A DNA stretch of 64,000 bases. Origin: Pelomonas aquatica. GTDB taxonomy: Bacteria; Pseudomonadota; Gammaproteobacteria; Burkholderiales; Burkholderiaceae_C. Location: contig NZ_JAPPUW010000009.1 in NCBI RefSeq assembly GCF_026712205.1, positions 1 through 64,000 of the forward strand, in the 5' to 3' direction. The notes under the pieces were generated by a model, which saw only the letters and a list, made by a program, of their open reading frames with translations, did not search any database and had not been told where the DNA came from. The number at the start of each line of letters is the position of its first letter. Position 1 is the stretch's first letter. The translations under genes and the position numbers were made by a program. Of the stretch, positions 47,131 to 57,740 are shown in pieces.

Positions 47131-48483
47131 TCAGGTCGGAGCCACCAGGGGCTTCTTGTGTTCAATCAGGTGCACGAACTCGTGCTTGAAGTGCTTGATC
47201 ATGGCGCGCACGGGCATCGCGGCGGCGTCGCCCAGCGCGCAGATCGTGCGGCCCTGGATGTTGTCGGCCACCGAGTTCAGCAGGTCGATGTCTTCCGCCC
47301 TGCCCTCGCCGTGGTAGATGCGCTCCAGCACGCGGTGCATCCAGCCCGTGCCTTCGCGGCAGGGCGTGCACTGGCCGCAGGACTCGTGGGCATAGAAATA
47401 GGACAGGCGCAGCAGGCTCTGCACCATGCAGCGCGAGTCGTCGATGACGATGACGGCGCCCGAGCCCAGCATGGAGCCGGCCTTGGCGATGGAGTCATAG
47501 TCCATCGTGCAGTTCATCATCACCTCGGCCGGCAGCACCGGGGCGGACGAGCCGCCCGGGATGACGGCCTTGAGCTTGCGGCCCTTGCGGACACCGCCCG
47601 CCATCTCGAGCAGTACCGGGAACGGCGTGCCCAGCGGGATCTCGAAGTTGCCGGGCTTCTCGACGTCGCCCGACACCGAGAACAGCTTGGTGCCGCCGTT
47701 GTTGGGCTTGCCGATCTCGAGGTAGGCCTGGCCGCCGTTGCGGATGATCCAGGGCACCGCGGCGAAGGTCTCGGTGTTGTTGATGGTCGTCGGCTTGCCG
47801 TAGAGGCCGAAGCTGGCCGGGAACGGCGGCTTGAAGCGCGGCTGGCCCTTCTTGCCCTCCAGCGATTCCAGCAACGCGGTTTCCTCGCCGCAGATGTAGG
47901 CGCCGAAGCCATGGTGGGCATGCAGCTGGAAGCTGTAGCTGCTGCCCATGATGTTGTCGCCGAGGTAGCCGGCGGCGCGGGCTTCTTCCAGGGCCGCCTC
48001 GAAGCGCTCGTAGACCTCGAAGATCTCGCCGTGGATGTAGTTGTAGCCGACCGTGATGCCCATCGCGTAGGCGGCGATGGCCATGCCCTCGATGACCTGA
48101 TGCGGGTTGAACATCAGGATGTCGCGGTCCTTGCAGGTGCCCGGCTCGCCTTCGTCGGAGTTGCAGACGAGGTATTTCTGGCCCGGGAACTGGCGCGGCA
48201 TGAAGCTCCACTTCAGGCCGGTCGGGAAGCCGGCGCCGCCGCGACCGCGCAGGGCCGAGGTCTTGACCTCGGCGATGACCTGGTCGGGCGTCAGGCCTCC
48301 TTCGTTAGCAGGAATGCCGTCCTTGCCCAGGATCTTGCGCAGGGCCGCGTAGCCGCCACGGGCTTCGTAGTCCTTGATCGACCAGTTCCTGCCGTCCAGG
48401 TCCGCATAGATCTGCGGGCTGATGTGGCGGCCGTGGAAGCAGGTCTCGGCGCCGGTGCTTTGGAATTTGGAGAGGTCCAGCAT
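47131..48483 (-). CDS. nuoF: NADH-quinone oxidoreductase subunit F (NADH/FMN site)
   Basis: A 450-residue subunit with the NADH- and FMN-binding fold ([20 protein letters not shown], then [14 protein letters not shown] and [29 protein letters not shown]) and the N3 [4Fe-4S] ligands in [12 protein letters not shown] with a further cysteine in [10 protein letters not shown]. It is the entry point for NADH electrons in complex I. It begins eight bases after nuoE. Confidence 0.97.
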   Translation of the reverse strand: MLDLSKFQSTGAETCFHGRHISPQIYADLDGRNWSIKDYEARGGYAALRKILGKDGIPANEGGLTPDQVIAEVKTSALRGRGGAGFPTGLKWSFMPRQFPGQKYLVCNSDEGEPGTCKDRDILMFNPHQVIEGMAIAAYAMGITVGYNYIHGEIFEVYERFEAALEEARAAGYLGDNIMGSSYSFQLHAHHGFGAYICGEETALLESLEGKKGQPRFKPPFPASFGLYGKPTTINNTETFAAVPWIIRNGGQAYLEIGKPNNGGTKLFSVSGDVEKPGNFEIPLGTPFPVLLEMAGGVRKGRKLKAVIPGGSSAPVLPAEVMMNCTMDYDSIAKAGSMLGSGAVIVIDDSRCMVQSLLRLSYFYAHESCGQCTPCREGTGWMHRVLERIYHGEGRAEDIDLLNSVADNIQGRTICALGDAAAMPVRAMIKHFKHEFVHLIEHKKPLVAPT

Positions 48484-48491
48484 CGTCTTTC

Positions 48492-48992
48492 TCAGGCCTT
48501 GGCAGCGTCAGCGCGCAGCACGTCGACGAGTTCGTCCAGGCGCTCGGTCGTCATGAAGCTGCACATCTGGCGGTCGTTGACGAGCATCACCGGCGAGTCG
48601 GCGCAGGCGCCCAGGCACTCGCTCTTCTGCACGGTGAACAGGCCGTCGGCAGTCGTGCCGCCCTGCTCGATGCCGAGCTTGTGGCACAGATGATCCAGCG
48701 CCTTCTGGCCGTCGCGCAGCTGGCAGGGCAGGTTGGCGCAGACGTTCAGCTTGAACTTGCCCACCGGCTTCTGGTTGTACATGTTGTAGAAGGTCGTCAC
48801 CTCGTACACGGCGATGGGCGCCATGCCGAGGTGGGCGGCGATCGCGTCTTCCGCGCCGCGGGACACATGGCCCTCTTCCTGCTGCACGATGGCCAGACAG
48901 GCCATGACGGCGGACTGGCGCAGTTCGTAGGGGTACTTGGCGACCTCGCGGTCGAAGCGAGCGCGGGTGGCGTCAGAGAGTTGGTAGCTCAT
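48492..48992 (-). CDS. nuoE: NADH-quinone oxidoreductase subunit E ([2Fe-2S])
   Basis: A 166-residue thioredoxin-like ferredoxin subunit with N1a cluster ligands Cys85, Cys90, Cys126 and Cys130 (VCANLPCQL and [11 protein letters not shown]). It associates with NuoF. It overlaps nuoD by four bases. Confidence 0.97.
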   Translation of the reverse strand: MSYQLSDATRARFDREVAKYPYELRQSAVMACLAIVQQEEGHVSRGAEDAIAAHLGMAPIAVYEVTTFYNMYNQKPVGKFKLNVCANLPCQLRDGQKALDHLCHKLGIEQGGTTADGLFTVQKSECLGACADSPVMLVNDRQMCSFMTTERLDELVDVLRADAAKA

Positions 48993-50242
48993 CGGTCGAT
49001 CTCACCGAAAACAATGTCCATCGTGCCGATGATGGCCACGGCGTCCGCGATCATGTGGCCGCGGCCCATCTCGTCGAGGGCCGCGAGGTGGGGGAAGCCC
49101 GGCGCGCGGATCTTCAGGCGATAGGGCTTGTTCGCGCCATCGCTGACCATGTAGATGCCGAACTCGCCCTTGGGGTGCTCGACACCTGCATAGGCCTCGC
49201 CCTCGGGCACGTGGAAGCCTTCGGTGAAGAGCTTGAAATGGTGGATCAGCTCTTCCATGTTGGACTTCATGTCCACGCGTGCCGGCGGCGCCACCTTGTG
49301 GTTGTCGGTGATGACAGGGCCGGGGTTGGCCTTGAGCCAGGCCACGCACTGCTGAACGATGCGATTGGACTGACGCATTTCCTCGACGCGCACGCAATAG
49401 CGGTCGTAGGTGTCGCCATTCGTGCCGACCGGCACGTCGAAGTCCATCTTGGCGTAGACGTCGTAGGGCTGCTTCTTGCGCAGATCCCAGGCAATACCCG
49501 AGCCCCGCAGCATCGGGCCGCTGAAGCCGAGGTTGAGCGCGCGCTCGGGCGGCACGACGCCGATGCCGACCGTGCGCTGCTTCCAGATGCGGTTGTCGGT
49601 CAGCAGCGTCTCGTAGTCGTCGACGTTCTTCGGGAAGCGGCGGCAGAAGTCCTCGATGAAGTCCAGCAGCGAGCCCTGGCGGTTCTCGTTGAGCTGGGCG
49701 ATGGTCTTCGCGTTCTTGATCTTGCTGACCTGGTACTGGGGCATGCTGTCCGGCAGGTCGCGGTAGACGCCGCCCGGACGGAAGTAGGCCGCGTGCATGC
49801 GCGCGCCCGACACCGCCTCGTACATGTCGAAGATGTCCTCACGCTCCCGGAAGCAGTAGATGAGGATGTTCATCGCACCGCAGTCGATGCCGTGCGCGCC
49901 CAGCCACAGCAGGTGGTTCAGGATGCGGGTCAGCTCGTCGAACATCACGCGGATGTACTGCGCGCGGATGGGCACCTCGATGCCCAGCATCTTCTCGATG
50001 GCCAGGCAGTAGGCGTGCTCGTTGGCCATCATCGACACGTAGTCGAGGCGGTCCATATAGGGCAGCGACTGGATGAAGGTCTTGCTCTCGGCCAGCTTCT
50101 CGGTCGCGCGGTGCAGCAGGCCGATGTGCGGGTCGGCGCGCTGGATGACTTCGCCGTCCAGTTCCAGCACCAGGCGCAGCACGCCGTGGGCGGCCGGGTG
50201 CTGGGGGCCGAAGTTCAGCGTGTAGTTCTTGATTTCTGCCAT
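48989..50242 (-). CDS. nuoD: NADH-quinone oxidoreductase subunit D
   Basis: A 417-residue subunit of the hydrophilic arm that lines the quinone pocket. It is separate from NuoC, not fused as in E. coli. Family segments are [41 protein letters not shown] and [20 protein letters not shown]. The ATG at 50242 overlaps the nuoC stop by one base (TAATG), indicating coupled translation. Upstream frame extension is a nuoC shadow. Confidence 0.97.
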   Translation of the reverse strand: MAEIKNYTLNFGPQHPAAHGVLRLVLELDGEVIQRADPHIGLLHRATEKLAESKTFIQSLPYMDRLDYVSMMANEHAYCLAIEKMLGIEVPIRAQYIRVMFDELTRILNHLLWLGAHGIDCGAMNILIYCFREREDIFDMYEAVSGARMHAAYFRPGGVYRDLPDSMPQYQVSKIKNAKTIAQLNENRQGSLLDFIEDFCRRFPKNVDDYETLLTDNRIWKQRTVGIGVVPPERALNLGFSGPMLRGSGIAWDLRKKQPYDVYAKMDFDVPVGTNGDTYDRYCVRVEEMRQSNRIVQQCVAWLKANPGPVITDNHKVAPPARVDMKSNMEELIHHFKLFTEGFHVPEGEAYAGVEHPKGEFGIYMVSDGANKPYRLKIRAPGFPHLAALDEMGRGHMIADAVAIIGTMDIVFGEIDR

Positions 50243-50838
50243 TACAGACCGCCGTACTTGTCTTCGCGGATGATGCGCGGCGTGATCTCGCGCGGCTCGA
50301 TGGTCACCGGCTGGTAGACCACGCGCTTCTGCTCGGCGTCGTAGCGCATCTCGACATGGCCCGACACCGGGAAGTCCTTGCGCATCGGATGGCCGATGAA
50401 GCCGTAGTCCGTCAGGATGCGGCGCAGGTCGTCGTGGCCGTCGAAGATGACGCCATACATGTCGAAGGCCTCGCGCTCGAACCAGTTGGCCGAGTTCCAC
50501 ACCGGCGTGACCGAGGCCACGCAGGGGAAGTCGTCATCGGCGGCGAAGACCTTCAGGCGCAGGCGCCAGTTCTTCGTGATCGACAGCAGGTGGCTGACGG
50601 CCGCGTAGCGCGGGCCTTCGTGAGTGCCGTCGCGGTAGCTGCTGTAGTCGACGCCGCAAAGGTCGATCAGCTGCTCGAACTTGAGCTCGGGGTGGTCGCG
50701 CAGCGTGGTCGCGACATCGAGGTAGTCGGCAGCGCGCACGGTCAGCGTCAGCTCGCCGAGGGCGTGCTTCAGTTCGACGACGCGCTCGCCGAGGATGGCG
50801 CCAATCTGCTGGGCCAGGGTTTCCAGATTCAGGCTCAT
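50242..50838 (-). CDS. nuoC: NADH-quinone oxidoreductase subunit C
   Basis: A 198-residue subunit of the 30-kDa family with the signature [39 protein letters not shown]. It supports assembly of the Q module with NuoB and NuoD. The ATG at 50838 gives [16 protein letters not shown]. It ends one base into nuoD and starts ten bases after nuoB. Confidence 0.96.
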   Translation of the reverse strand: MSLNLETLAQQIGAILGERVVELKHALGELTLTVRAADYLDVATTLRDHPELKFEQLIDLCGVDYSSYRDGTHEGPRYAAVSHLLSITKNWRLRLKVFAADDDFPCVASVTPVWNSANWFEREAFDMYGVIFDGHDDLRRILTDYGFIGHPMRKDFPVSGHVEMRYDAEQKRVVYQPVTIEPREITPRIIREDKYGGL

Positions 50839-50848
50839 ACCTTGGCGC

Positions 50849-51325
50849 TCAGCGGGCAATGGTGTTTTCGCGGCGGATCTTGGCCTGCAACTGCAGGATG
50901 CCGTAGAGCAGCGCCTCGGCCGTCGGCGGGCAGCCGGGCACATAGACATCCACCGGCACGATGCGGTCGCAGCCGCGCACGACGGAATAGCTGTAGTGGT
51001 AGTAGCCGCCGCCGTTGGCGCAGGAGCCCATCGAGAGCACCCAGCGCGGCTCGGCCATCTGGTCGTAGACCTTGCGCAGGGCCGGCGCCATCTTGTTGCA
51101 CAGCGTGCCGGCCACGATCATCAGGTCGGACTGGCGCGGGCTGGGGCGGAACAGCATGCCGAAGCGGTCGATGTCGTAGCGCGCCGCACCGGCGTGCATC
51201 ATCTCGACGGCGCAACAGGCCAGGCCGAACGTCATCGGCCACAGCGAGCCCGTCTTGGACCAGTTGATGAGCTTGTCGACCGACGTGGTGACGAAGCCCT
51301 CTTTCAAGACGCCTTCAATACCCAT
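50849..51325 (-). CDS. nuoB: NADH-quinone oxidoreductase subunit B (N2 cluster)
   Basis: A 158-residue subunit that binds the terminal [4Fe-4S] cluster N2. Ligands are Cys37, Cys38, Cys102 and Cys132 ([24 protein letters not shown]), including the adjacent cysteine pair typical of NuoB. It passes electrons to quinone. Confidence 0.98.
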   Translation of the reverse strand: MGIEGVLKEGFVTTSVDKLINWSKTGSLWPMTFGLACCAVEMMHAGAARYDIDRFGMLFRPSPRQSDLMIVAGTLCNKMAPALRKVYDQMAEPRWVLSMGSCANGGGYYHYSYSVVRGCDRIVPVDVYVPGCPPTAEALLYGILQLQAKIRRENTIAR

Positions 51326-51355
51326 TTGGAATTCCCAGCTTGTGTCGGCAGACGC

Positions 51356-51715
51356 TTATTCCCAATCCAGGGCGCCTTTTTTCCATTCGTAGGCGAAGCC
51401 GACGACCAGAATGCCGAGGAAGATCATCATCGCCCAGAAGCCCGTCGCACCGATTTCCTTGAGCGCCACGGCCCAGGGGAACAGGAAGGCAATTTCCAGG
51501 TCGAAAAGAATGAACAGAATGGCGACGAGGTAGTAGCGCACGTCGAATTTCATGCGCGCGTCTTCAAACGCCTCGAAGCCGCATTCGTAGGGGGAGTTCT
51601 TGGCCTGATCCGGCCGATTGGGACCCAGCAGCGCGCCAAGCACCTGGGGTGCGATCCCGACCACTGCGCCGACCAAGATGAAGAGGATGACGGGCAGGTA
51701 TTGGTCGAGATTCAT
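51356..51715 (-). CDS. nuoA: NADH-quinone oxidoreductase subunit A
   Basis: A 119-residue three-helix membrane subunit. Conserved segments are [42 protein letters not shown]. The ATG at 51715 ([11 protein letters not shown]) is the family start; an in-frame extension to 51790 is not supported. It is the first gene of the nuo operon. The 220-base gap to the tRNA-Leu gene should hold the promoter, but no convincing -35/-10 pair was identified. Confidence 0.97.
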   Translation of the reverse strand: MNLDQYLPVILFILVGAVVGIAPQVLGALLGPNRPDQAKNSPYECGFEAFEDARMKFDVRYYLVAILFILFDLEIAFLFPWAVALKEIGATGFWAMMIFLGILVVGFAYEWKKGALDWE

Positions 51716-51897
51716 TTGGGCCTTCTCGGGTCGTGTCTTCGTCCACAGGGCCTGCGCGAAGCCGGCCACAAAAGCAAACAGGCGCGCCACCAGCGAATCG
51801 AATGATTTCGCTCGCGGATCGCGCCCGCCTTGAACCTTGCATTGCTCGCCCCAACTCTGGATCGGGCCGACCTCTGCGACAGGCCGCTCCGGCCGAC

Positions 51898-51919
51898 TCC
51901 CGCGCCAAGCGCAGCGGGA
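51898..51919 (-). terminator. Weak hairpin after tRNA-Leu
   Basis: TCCCGC and GCGGGA arms around a ten-base loop lie 16 bases past the tRNA 3' end, between tRNA-Leu and nuoA. There is no T-run, so termination here is only a possibility. Confidence 0.3.
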
Positions 51920-51935
51920 ATGCTAGCCTATGTTC

Positions 51936-52020
51936 TGGTGCCGTCGGCGAGACTCGAACTCGCACAGCTTTCGCCACTACCCCCTCAAGATAGCGTGTCT
52001 ACCAATTTCACCACGACGGC
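51936..52020 (-). tRNA. tRNA-Leu (anticodon GAG)
   Basis: On the minus strand the 85-base sequence has a seven-base acceptor stem (GCCGTCG with CGACGGC), D-arm TGGTGAAATTGGTAGACACG, anticodon loop CTTGAGG (anticodon GAG), an extra arm of class II type, T-arm GCGAGTTCGAGTCTCGC and an encoded CCA end. It sits between secG and nuoA, as I recall in other Burkholderiales. Confidence 0.97.
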
Positions 52021-52131
52021 TGGTACTCGAATATGCCTGGCAACCGGGGAGGGTTTGCTTGCCAGACAGCCTCGCATTCTATACCGGATTCAAGTGACAT
52101 CCGGCGAAGAAGCGCGGCTTTTGGTCGGGCC

Positions 52132-52515
52132 TCAGTTCGCGGCAGCCGAAGCTGCAGCGGATGCCGCCGGCGCAACGATGGCACCGGGAATCGCGGCGGC
52201 ACCCGAAGCGGCCGGGGTCGGTGCGACGACCGCGGCGCGGTCCAGCACGCTGTCGGCACCATTCGATGCCGAGCTGCGGCCGTTGGACAGGAAGGCCAGG
52301 CCCAGCGTGCAGCCGAAGAACAGCGTGGCCGCGACGGCCGTGCTGCGCGACAGGAAGTTGGCGCTGCCGGTGGCGCCGAACAGGCTGCCCGAGGCGCCGC
52401 TGCCGAAGGAGGCACCCATGTCGGCGCCCTTGCCGTGCTGCACCAGCACCAGACCGATGATCGCCAGGGCCGAGAGCAACTGAACGATCAGCACCAGATT
52501 CGCGAAGAACTGCAT
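52132..52515 (-). CDS. secG: Preprotein translocase subunit SecG
   Basis: A 127-residue protein with two transmembrane helices (residues about 3-24 and 57-76) and the family segments LVQHGKGADMGASFGSGASGSLFGATGSANFLSR. It is an auxiliary subunit of SecYEG. The C-terminal tail is Ala/Pro-rich. The ATG at 52515 has GGAG eight bases upstream and is preferred over a GTG at 52524. It lies between tpiA and the tRNA-Leu gene. Confidence 0.95.
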   Translation of the reverse strand: MQFFANLVLIVQLLSALAIIGLVLVQHGKGADMGASFGSGASGSLFGATGSANFLSRSTAVAATLFFGCTLGLAFLSNGRSSASNGADSVLDRAAVVAPTPAASGAAAIPGAIVAPAASAAASAAAN

Positions 52516-52574
52516 TCCAAACACTCCATCAATACTCGGTGGCGCCCCGCCCCGCTGGCAGGCGCCGGGAAAAC

Positions 52575-53318
52575 TCAGTGGGCCGCAGCCCGGCAGATCG
52601 CGGCGAAGTCGGCCGCCTTCAGCGAGGCGCCGCCGATCAGGCCGCCGTCGATGTCGGGCTGGCCGAACAGCTCGGCCGCGTTGTCGGCCTTGACGCTGCC
52701 GCCGTATAGGAGGCGCATGACGGCCGAGCGGTCGGTCGCCGCATGCAGCTGGGCGCGCAGCACCGCGTGCACGGCCTGCGCCTCGGCCGGCGTGGCGGTC
52801 AGGCCGGTGCCGATGGCCCAGACGGGCTCGTAGGCCACGACCATCTCGCCGCAGCAGTGGCCCAGCGTGTGGATGACGGCGGCCAGCTGGCGCTTGACGA
52901 CGGCTTCGGTCTGGCCGGCCTCGCGCTCGGCGCGGGTCTCGCCCACGCAGACGATGGGCGTCACGCCATGGGCCAGCGCGGCCTTGGCCTTGTCGGCGAC
53001 GAGCTGGTCGCTCTCCGCGTGATAGGCCCGGCGCTCGGAGTGGCCGACGATGGCGTAGCGGCAGCCGATGTCGTGCAGCATGGCCGACGACACCTCGCCC
53101 GTGTAGGCCCCCTGCTCGTGCGCGGAGCAGTCCTGCGAGCCGTAGGCGATGGCCGTGCCGGTCAGCGCGAGGGCCGTCTCGGCGATGTAGGGGAAAGGCA
53201 CGCAGACGGCGACGTCGGCATTCCAGGGGCCGGCCTCCTTCAGGCCGGCGAGCAGTTGGGCATTGGCAGCGCGGCTGCCGTGCATCTTCCAGTTGCCCAC
53301 GACGAGTTTCTTTCTCAT
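52575..53318 (-). CDS. tpiA: Triose-phosphate isomerase
   Basis: A 247-residue TIM-barrel enzyme interconverting dihydroxyacetone phosphate and glyceraldehyde-3-phosphate. Catalytic residues are Lys11 (GNWKMHG), His93 (VGHSERR) and Glu164 ([11 protein letters not shown]). Ends with [15 protein letters not shown]...GGLIGGASL. It starts ten bases after the quinone oxidoreductase gene in the pnp-qor-tpiA-secG run. Confidence 0.98.
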   Translation of the reverse strand: MRKKLVVGNWKMHGSRAANAQLLAGLKEAGPWNADVAVCVPFPYIAETALALTGTAIAYGSQDCSAHEQGAYTGEVSSAMLHDIGCRYAIVGHSERRAYHAESDQLVADKAKAALAHGVTPIVCVGETRAEREAGQTEAVVKRQLAAVIHTLGHCCGEMVVAYEPVWAIGTGLTATPAEAQAVHAVLRAQLHAATDRSAVMRLLYGGSVKADNAAELFGQPDIDGGLIGGASLKAADFAAICRAAAH

Positions 53319-53328
53319 CTCGACTCCG

Positions 53329-54315
53329 TCACCAGGTCAGCACGATCTTGCCGATGTGCTGGTTGGATTCCATCAGTGCGTGCGCCTCGGCCGCGTTGGC
53401 GGCGGGCAGCTCGCGGTAAATGACCGGCTTGATCCGGCCGGCCTCGATCAGCGGCCAGACCTTGTCGCGCAGCGACTGCGCCACGGCGGCCTTGAAGGCC
53501 GTCGAGCGCGGGCGCAGCGTCGAGCCGGTGATCGTCAGCCGCTTGCGCAGCACGAGGCCGGCATCGACCTCCGACTTCACGCCGCCCTGCACGGCGATCA
53601 GCGCCAGGCGGCCATCCTCGGCCAGCACCTGCACGCCGCGGCCGATGTAGTCGCCGGCCACCATGTCCAGGATCACGTCGACACCGCGCCCGCCCGTGGC
53701 GGCCTTGGCCTCGGCGACGAAATCCTGTTCGCGGTAGTTGATCGCGACATCGGCGCCCAGCGCCTTGCAGGCCTCGGCCTTGTCGGCGCCGCCCACCGTC
53801 ACCAGCACGCGGGCACCCATCGCCCTGGCCATCTGGATGGCCGTCACGCCGATGCCGCTGGAGCCGCCGTGGATCAGCAGCGTCTCGCCGGCCTTCAGGC
53901 CGACGCGGTCGAACACATTGGCCCAGACGGTGAAGCAGGTTTCCGGCAGCGTGGCCGCCTGCGTCAGGGTCCAGCCCTTGGGCACCGGCAGGCATTGGCC
54001 GATGGGCGCCGTGCACAGCTCGGCATAGCCGCCGCCGTTGACCAGCGCGCAGACCTCGTCGCCCAGCTTGAAACCATGCGCAGCCAGGGCCTGGTCATCA
54101 CCGGCGACGATTTCGCCGGCGACCTCCAGCCCGGGCAGCTCACTCGCACCCGGCGGCGGCGGGTAGGCGCCCTTGCGTTGCAGCACGTCCGGCCGGTTGA
54201 TGCCGGACGCTGCAACACGGATCAGGCACTCACCCGGGCCCGTGACCGGATCCGGCCGCTCGGCCAGTTCCAGCACTTCGGGCCCGCCGGGGCGGGTGAT
54301 CGCGACGGCTTTCAT
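53329..54315 (-). CDS. NAD(P)H quinone oxidoreductase, PIG3-type (MDR family)
   Basis: A 328-residue zinc-independent medium-chain dehydrogenase/reductase. N-terminus [47 protein letters not shown], and nucleotide-binding [25 protein letters not shown] are characteristic of the PIG3 quinone oxidoreductase group. It reduces quinones with NADPH. It lies between tpiA and pnp with gaps of about ten bases, in the same transcription run. Confidence 0.9.
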   Translation of the reverse strand: MKAVAITRPGGPEVLELAERPDPVTGPGECLIRVAASGINRPDVLQRKGAYPPPPGASELPGLEVAGEIVAGDDQALAAHGFKLGDEVCALVNGGGYAELCTAPIGQCLPVPKGWTLTQAATLPETCFTVWANVFDRVGLKAGETLLIHGGSSGIGVTAIQMARAMGARVLVTVGGADKAEACKALGADVAINYREQDFVAEAKAATGGRGVDVILDMVAGDYIGRGVQVLAEDGRLALIAVQGGVKSEVDAGLVLRKRLTITGSTLRPRSTAFKAAVAQSLRDKVWPLIEAGRIKPVIYRELPAANAAEAHALMESNQHIGKIVLTW

Positions 54316-54326
54316 CGCCTGGCCGA

Positions 54327-56486
54327 TTACTCCGCGGCGGGCGCCGTCGTCTCGGCGGCAGGCGCCGGGGCGGCTTCGCGAGGCTGCTGCTCAGGGCGGT
54401 CGATCAGCGCCTTCATGGACAGCTTGATGCGGCCCTTCTCATCGGTCTCGAGCACCTTGACCTTGACGACCTGACCTTCCTGCAGGAAGTCGGTCACCTT
54501 CTCGACGCGCTGGTGGGCGATCTGGCTGATGTGCAGCAGGCCGTCCTTGCCGGGCAGCAGGTTCACCAGGGCACCGAAGTCCAGGATCTTGACGATCGGG
54601 CCTTCGTAGATCTTGCCGACCTCGACCTCGGCCGTGATCTCGGCGATGCGCTTCTTGGCCATCTCGGCCTTCTCGGCATCGGTCGACGCGATGGTGATGG
54701 TGCCGTCTTCGCCGATGTCGATGGTCGTGCCGGTCTCTTCGGTCAGTGCGCGGATGGTGGCGCCGCCCTTGCCGATGACGTCGCGGATCTTCTCCGGGTT
54801 GATCTTCATCGTGTACAGGCGCGGGGCGAACTGCGACACCTCGGTGTTGGCACCGCTCATGGCCTCGACCATCTTGCCCAGGATGTGCAGGCGGGCTTCC
54901 TTGGCCTGCGCCAGCGCGACCTGCATGATTTCCTTGGTGATGCCCTGGATCTTGATGTCCATCTGCAGGGCGGTGATGCCGGTCGTCGTGCCGGCCACCT
55001 TGAAGTCCATGTCGCCAAGGTGGTCCTCGTCACCCAGGATGTCGGTCAGCACGGCGAAGCGGTTGGCGTCCTTGATCAGGCCCATGGCGATGCCGGCCAC
55101 GTGGGCCTTCATCGGCACGCCGGCATCCATCAGCGCCAGGCAGCCGCCGCAGACCGAAGCCATCGACGAGGAGCCGTTGGACTCGGTGATCTCGGAGACG
55201 ACGCGCAGCGAGTAGGGGAAGTCTTCCTTGCTCGGCAGTGCGGCGATCAGCGCGCGCTTGGCCAGGCGGCCATGGCCGATTTCGCGGCGCTTCGGCGAGC
55301 CCACACGACCCGTCTCGCCGGTGGCGAAGGGGGGCATGTTGTAGTGCATCATGAAGCGGTCTTCGAACTCGCCGTCCAGCGCGTCGATGCGCTGCGCGTC
55401 GCGGTCCGTGCCCAGCGTCGCGACGACCAGGGCCTGGGTCTCGCCGCGCGTGAACAGCGCCGAGCCGTGGGTGCGCGGCAGGATGCCGTTGCGGATCTCG
55501 ATGGGGCGCACGGTGCGGGTGTCGCGGCCGTCGATGCGCGGCTCGCCGGCCAGGATCTGGCTGCGGACGATGCGGGCTTCGATCTCGAACAGCAGACCTT
55601 CGACCTCGACCTTGTCGAACGACAGGCCTTCGGCGGTCAGTGCGGCAAAGACGTTCGCGGAAGCGGCGCGGCAGGCCTGCGTGCGGGCCTGCTTGGAACG
55701 GATCTGGTAGGCGGAGCGCAGAGCCGGCTCGGCCAGGCCGTTGACCTTGGCGATGAAGGCCTCGTCCTTGGCGGGCGCGGTCCAGTTCCAGGCCGGCTTG
55801 CCTGCTTGCTTGACCAGCTCGTTGATCGCGGCGATGGCGACATTGCCCTGCTCATGGCCGTAGACCACGGCGCCCAGCATGACCTCTTCCGACAGGCCCG
55901 AGGCCTCGGACTCGACCATCAGCACGGCGGCTTGCGTGCCGGCGACGACCAGGTCCATCTGGCTGTTGGCCAGCTCGGACTTGCTCGGGTTCAGCAGGTA
56001 CTCGCCGTTGACATAGCCCACGCGAGCGGCGCCGATCGGGCCATTGAACGGGATGCCGGACACGGCCAGCGCGGCGGACGTGCCGATCATGGCGGCGATG
56101 TCGGCCTGCACCTCGGGGTTCAGGCTGACGACGTGCACGACGACCTGGACTTCGTTGAAGAAGCCTTCGGGGAACAGCGGGCGGATCGGGCGGTCGATCA
56201 GGCGGCTGGTCAGCGTCTCGTGCTCGCTCGGGCGGCCTTCACGCTTGAAGAAGCTGCCGGGGATCTTGCCGGCGGCATAGGTCTTCTCGAGGTAGTCGAC
56301 GGTCAGCGGGAAGAAGTCCTGGCCGGCCTTGGCCTCGGTCTTGGCGACCACGGTGGCCAGCACGACGGTGCCTTCGATGTTGACGAGGACGGCGCCGCTG
56401 GACTGGCGGGCGATCTCGCCCGTTTCCAGCACGACGTTGTGGCGGCCCCATTGGAAGGACTGGGTGACCTTGTTGAACATGGACAT
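54327..56486 (-). CDS. pnp: Polynucleotide phosphorylase
   Basis: A 719-residue 3'-5' phosphorolytic exoribonuclease. Two RNase PH domains (about residues 5-225 and 290-540, with [27 protein letters not shown] and [19 protein letters not shown]...[11 protein letters not shown]), a KH domain ([21 protein letters not shown]) and a C-terminal S1 domain ([26 protein letters not shown]) are all present. The ATG at 56486 has AGGAG six bases upstream; ATGs at 56492 and 56480 are less well spaced. It follows rpsO and is probably cotranscribed. Confidence 0.97.
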   Translation of the reverse strand: MSMFNKVTQSFQWGRHNVVLETGEIARQSSGAVLVNIEGTVVLATVVAKTEAKAGQDFFPLTVDYLEKTYAAGKIPGSFFKREGRPSEHETLTSRLIDRPIRPLFPEGFFNEVQVVVHVVSLNPEVQADIAAMIGTSAALAVSGIPFNGPIGAARVGYVNGEYLLNPSKSELANSQMDLVVAGTQAAVLMVESEASGLSEEVMLGAVVYGHEQGNVAIAAINELVKQAGKPAWNWTAPAKDEAFIAKVNGLAEPALRSAYQIRSKQARTQACRAASANVFAALTAEGLSFDKVEVEGLLFEIEARIVRSQILAGEPRIDGRDTRTVRPIEIRNGILPRTHGSALFTRGETQALVVATLGTDRDAQRIDALDGEFEDRFMMHYNMPPFATGETGRVGSPKRREIGHGRLAKRALIAALPSKEDFPYSLRVVSEITESNGSSSMASVCGGCLALMDAGVPMKAHVAGIAMGLIKDANRFAVLTDILGDEDHLGDMDFKVAGTTTGITALQMDIKIQGITKEIMQVALAQAKEARLHILGKMVEAMSGANTEVSQFAPRLYTMKINPEKIRDVIGKGGATIRALTEETGTTIDIGEDGTITIASTDAEKAEMAKKRIAEITAEVEVGKIYEGPIVKILDFGALVNLLPGKDGLLHISQIAHQRVEKVTDFLQEGQVVKVKVLETDEKGRIKLSMKALIDRPEQQPREAAPAPAAETTAPAAE

Positions 56487-56644
56487 GCTCATCTCCTGGT
56501 TGTTGTGGACGCGCTCATCGGCGTCCGGGGGAACCGGGAACGAGGCTGGGTTTGGTCCAGATGCCATTCCAGGGCGGCTCGGCGAGGAGCCGTCTTGGAA
56601 TGATCCGCGACCACGTCAGCTTGGTTCCTGGGTAGAAAGACAAA

Positions 56645-56679
56645 GAGCCTGTGCTGGGCTTGATGGACCAGACAGGCTC
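56645..56679 (-). terminator. Hairpin between rpsO and pnp
   Basis: On the minus strand GAGCCTGT pairs with ACAGGCTC (56672-56679 and 56645-56652), with an inner CTGG/CCAG stem, followed by TTTGTCTTTCT. It could be a partial terminator after rpsO or an RNase III processing site of the kind that autoregulates pnp in E. coli. Confidence 0.75.
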
Positions 56680-56697
56680 CTTGCGGGATTCAGCTGC

Positions 56698-56967
56698 TTA
56701 CTTGCGCAGGCCGAGCTTCTGGATCAGCGCGACGTAGCGGGCCGAGTCCACGCGCTTCAGGTAGGCCAGCAGGCTCTTGCGGGTGTTGACCATCTTCAGC
56801 AGACCGCGGCGGCCGTGGTGGTCCTTGGCGTGCAGCTTGAAGTGGGGGGTCAGCTCGTTGATGCGAGCGGTCAGCAGGGCGACTTGGACTTCCGGGCTGC
56901 CGGTGTCGTTGGCGCTGCGGGCATTGGCCTTGACGATTTCGGCCTTGTTCAGATCGGCGACGGACAT
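56698..56967 (-). CDS. rpsO: Ribosomal protein S15
   Basis: An 89-residue 30S protein ([17 protein letters not shown]...[22 protein letters not shown]...[23 protein letters not shown]), the standard length. The ATG at 56967 is chosen; an in-frame extension to 57012 is unsupported. A promoter candidate lies about 150 bases upstream. It is first in the rpsO-pnp unit. Confidence 0.98.
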   Translation of the reverse strand: MSVADLNKAEIVKANARSANDTGSPEVQVALLTARINELTPHFKLHAKDHHGRRGLLKMVNTRKSLLAYLKRVDSARYVALIQKLGLRK

Positions 56968-57117
56968 TTTGTTTTCCAAAAAGGTTTCGGAAGTCCGGCC
57001 GGGCGAGCACAACTGCTGGTGCCGCCGCAGACGGTTTCCGGGGTTGACTTGCGGACACGAGGGAAACCACCCCGAGCCGTGCTATGCGTTCTGCACCGTG
57101 AAGCGCAAAACCTCCGG

Positions 57118-57147
57118 ATTCTAGCCGAAAGCAGGAATGCGACCCAA
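57118..57147 (-). promoter_or_regulatory. Putative sigma70 promoter of rpsO
   Basis: On the minus strand TTGGGT (57147-57142) and TAGAAT (57123-57118) are 18 bases apart, matching the -10 form seen before the gcv operon. The 377-base gap between rpsO and hsp20 (56968-57344) otherwise shows only the sigma32-like site; no gene is seen. Confidence 0.5.
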
Positions 57148-57257
57148 CCAGCCCAGGCCAAGCGGGCGGACATGCGGCCGGTCACCCGGGCTTTCAAGGG
57201 CCGCAGGCGCCCTGCCCTGCAAATGCGTGACTTCTCTTCATCGGCGCGCAAACAGCT

Positions 57258-57285
57258 CTTGAAGCGCCCCGGCGCCGCCCTATTT
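57258..57285 (+). promoter_or_regulatory. Putative heat-shock (sigma32) promoter of hsp20
   Basis: CTTGAAG at 57258-57264 and CCCTATTT at 57278-57285 are separated by 13 bases, close to the sigma32 consensus CTTGAAA-N11-16-CCCCATNT. They lie 60 bases before the start codon of the small heat-shock gene. Confidence 0.7.
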
Positions 57286-57344
57286 CCCGGTCATCGGGTG
57301 CTGCTCCCGACTGGTTCAGCAGCGCAAACCAACGGAGTTCCATC

Positions 57345-57740
57345 ATGTTCTACCTGACCCACCCCCGCCATGTCGCCCGCGTGCTGCGCCAGTTCGATGC
57401 CGACAGCGATGCGGCCCGCACGCCCGCGCTGGACGTCAGCGAGGACGACAAGGGCTACCACGTCACCGTGGACATGCCGGGCGTCGCCAAGGAGGCCGTC
57501 AAGGTCCGCGTCGAAGGCCGCCGCGTGCACATCGAGACCGCCGCCGAAGAAGCCGCCGCGCCGACCGACGGCTCGCGCCTGCTTTACCGCGAACGCCGCG
57601 CGGCGCGCTACGCCCGCAGCTTCTCACTGCCCGTCGAGATCGACCCGGGGCAATCGCAGGCCCGCTTCGAGAACGGCGTGCTGACGCTGGACCTGGGCAA
57701 GCGCGTCGCCGACAACGGCGGCCAGCTGACCGTCAACTAA
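57345..57740 (+). CDS. Hsp20/alpha-crystallin small heat-shock protein
   Basis: A 131-residue small heat-shock protein. The alpha-crystallin domain spans about residues 27-120 ([37 protein letters not shown] ... [25 protein letters not shown]). The protein is short, with a brief N-terminal arm, so it resembles class II IbpA-like proteins. A GGAG ribosome-binding site precedes the ATG. It holds unfolding proteins and is likely heat-induced from the upstream site. It is convergent with tsaD, overlapping by four bases. Confidence 0.92.
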   Translation: MFYLTHPRHVARVLRQFDADSDAARTPALDVSEDDKGYHVTVDMPGVAKEAVKVRVEGRRVHIETAAEEAAAPTDGSRLLYRERRAARYARSFSLPVEIDPGQSQARFENGVLTLDLGKRVADNGGQLTVN

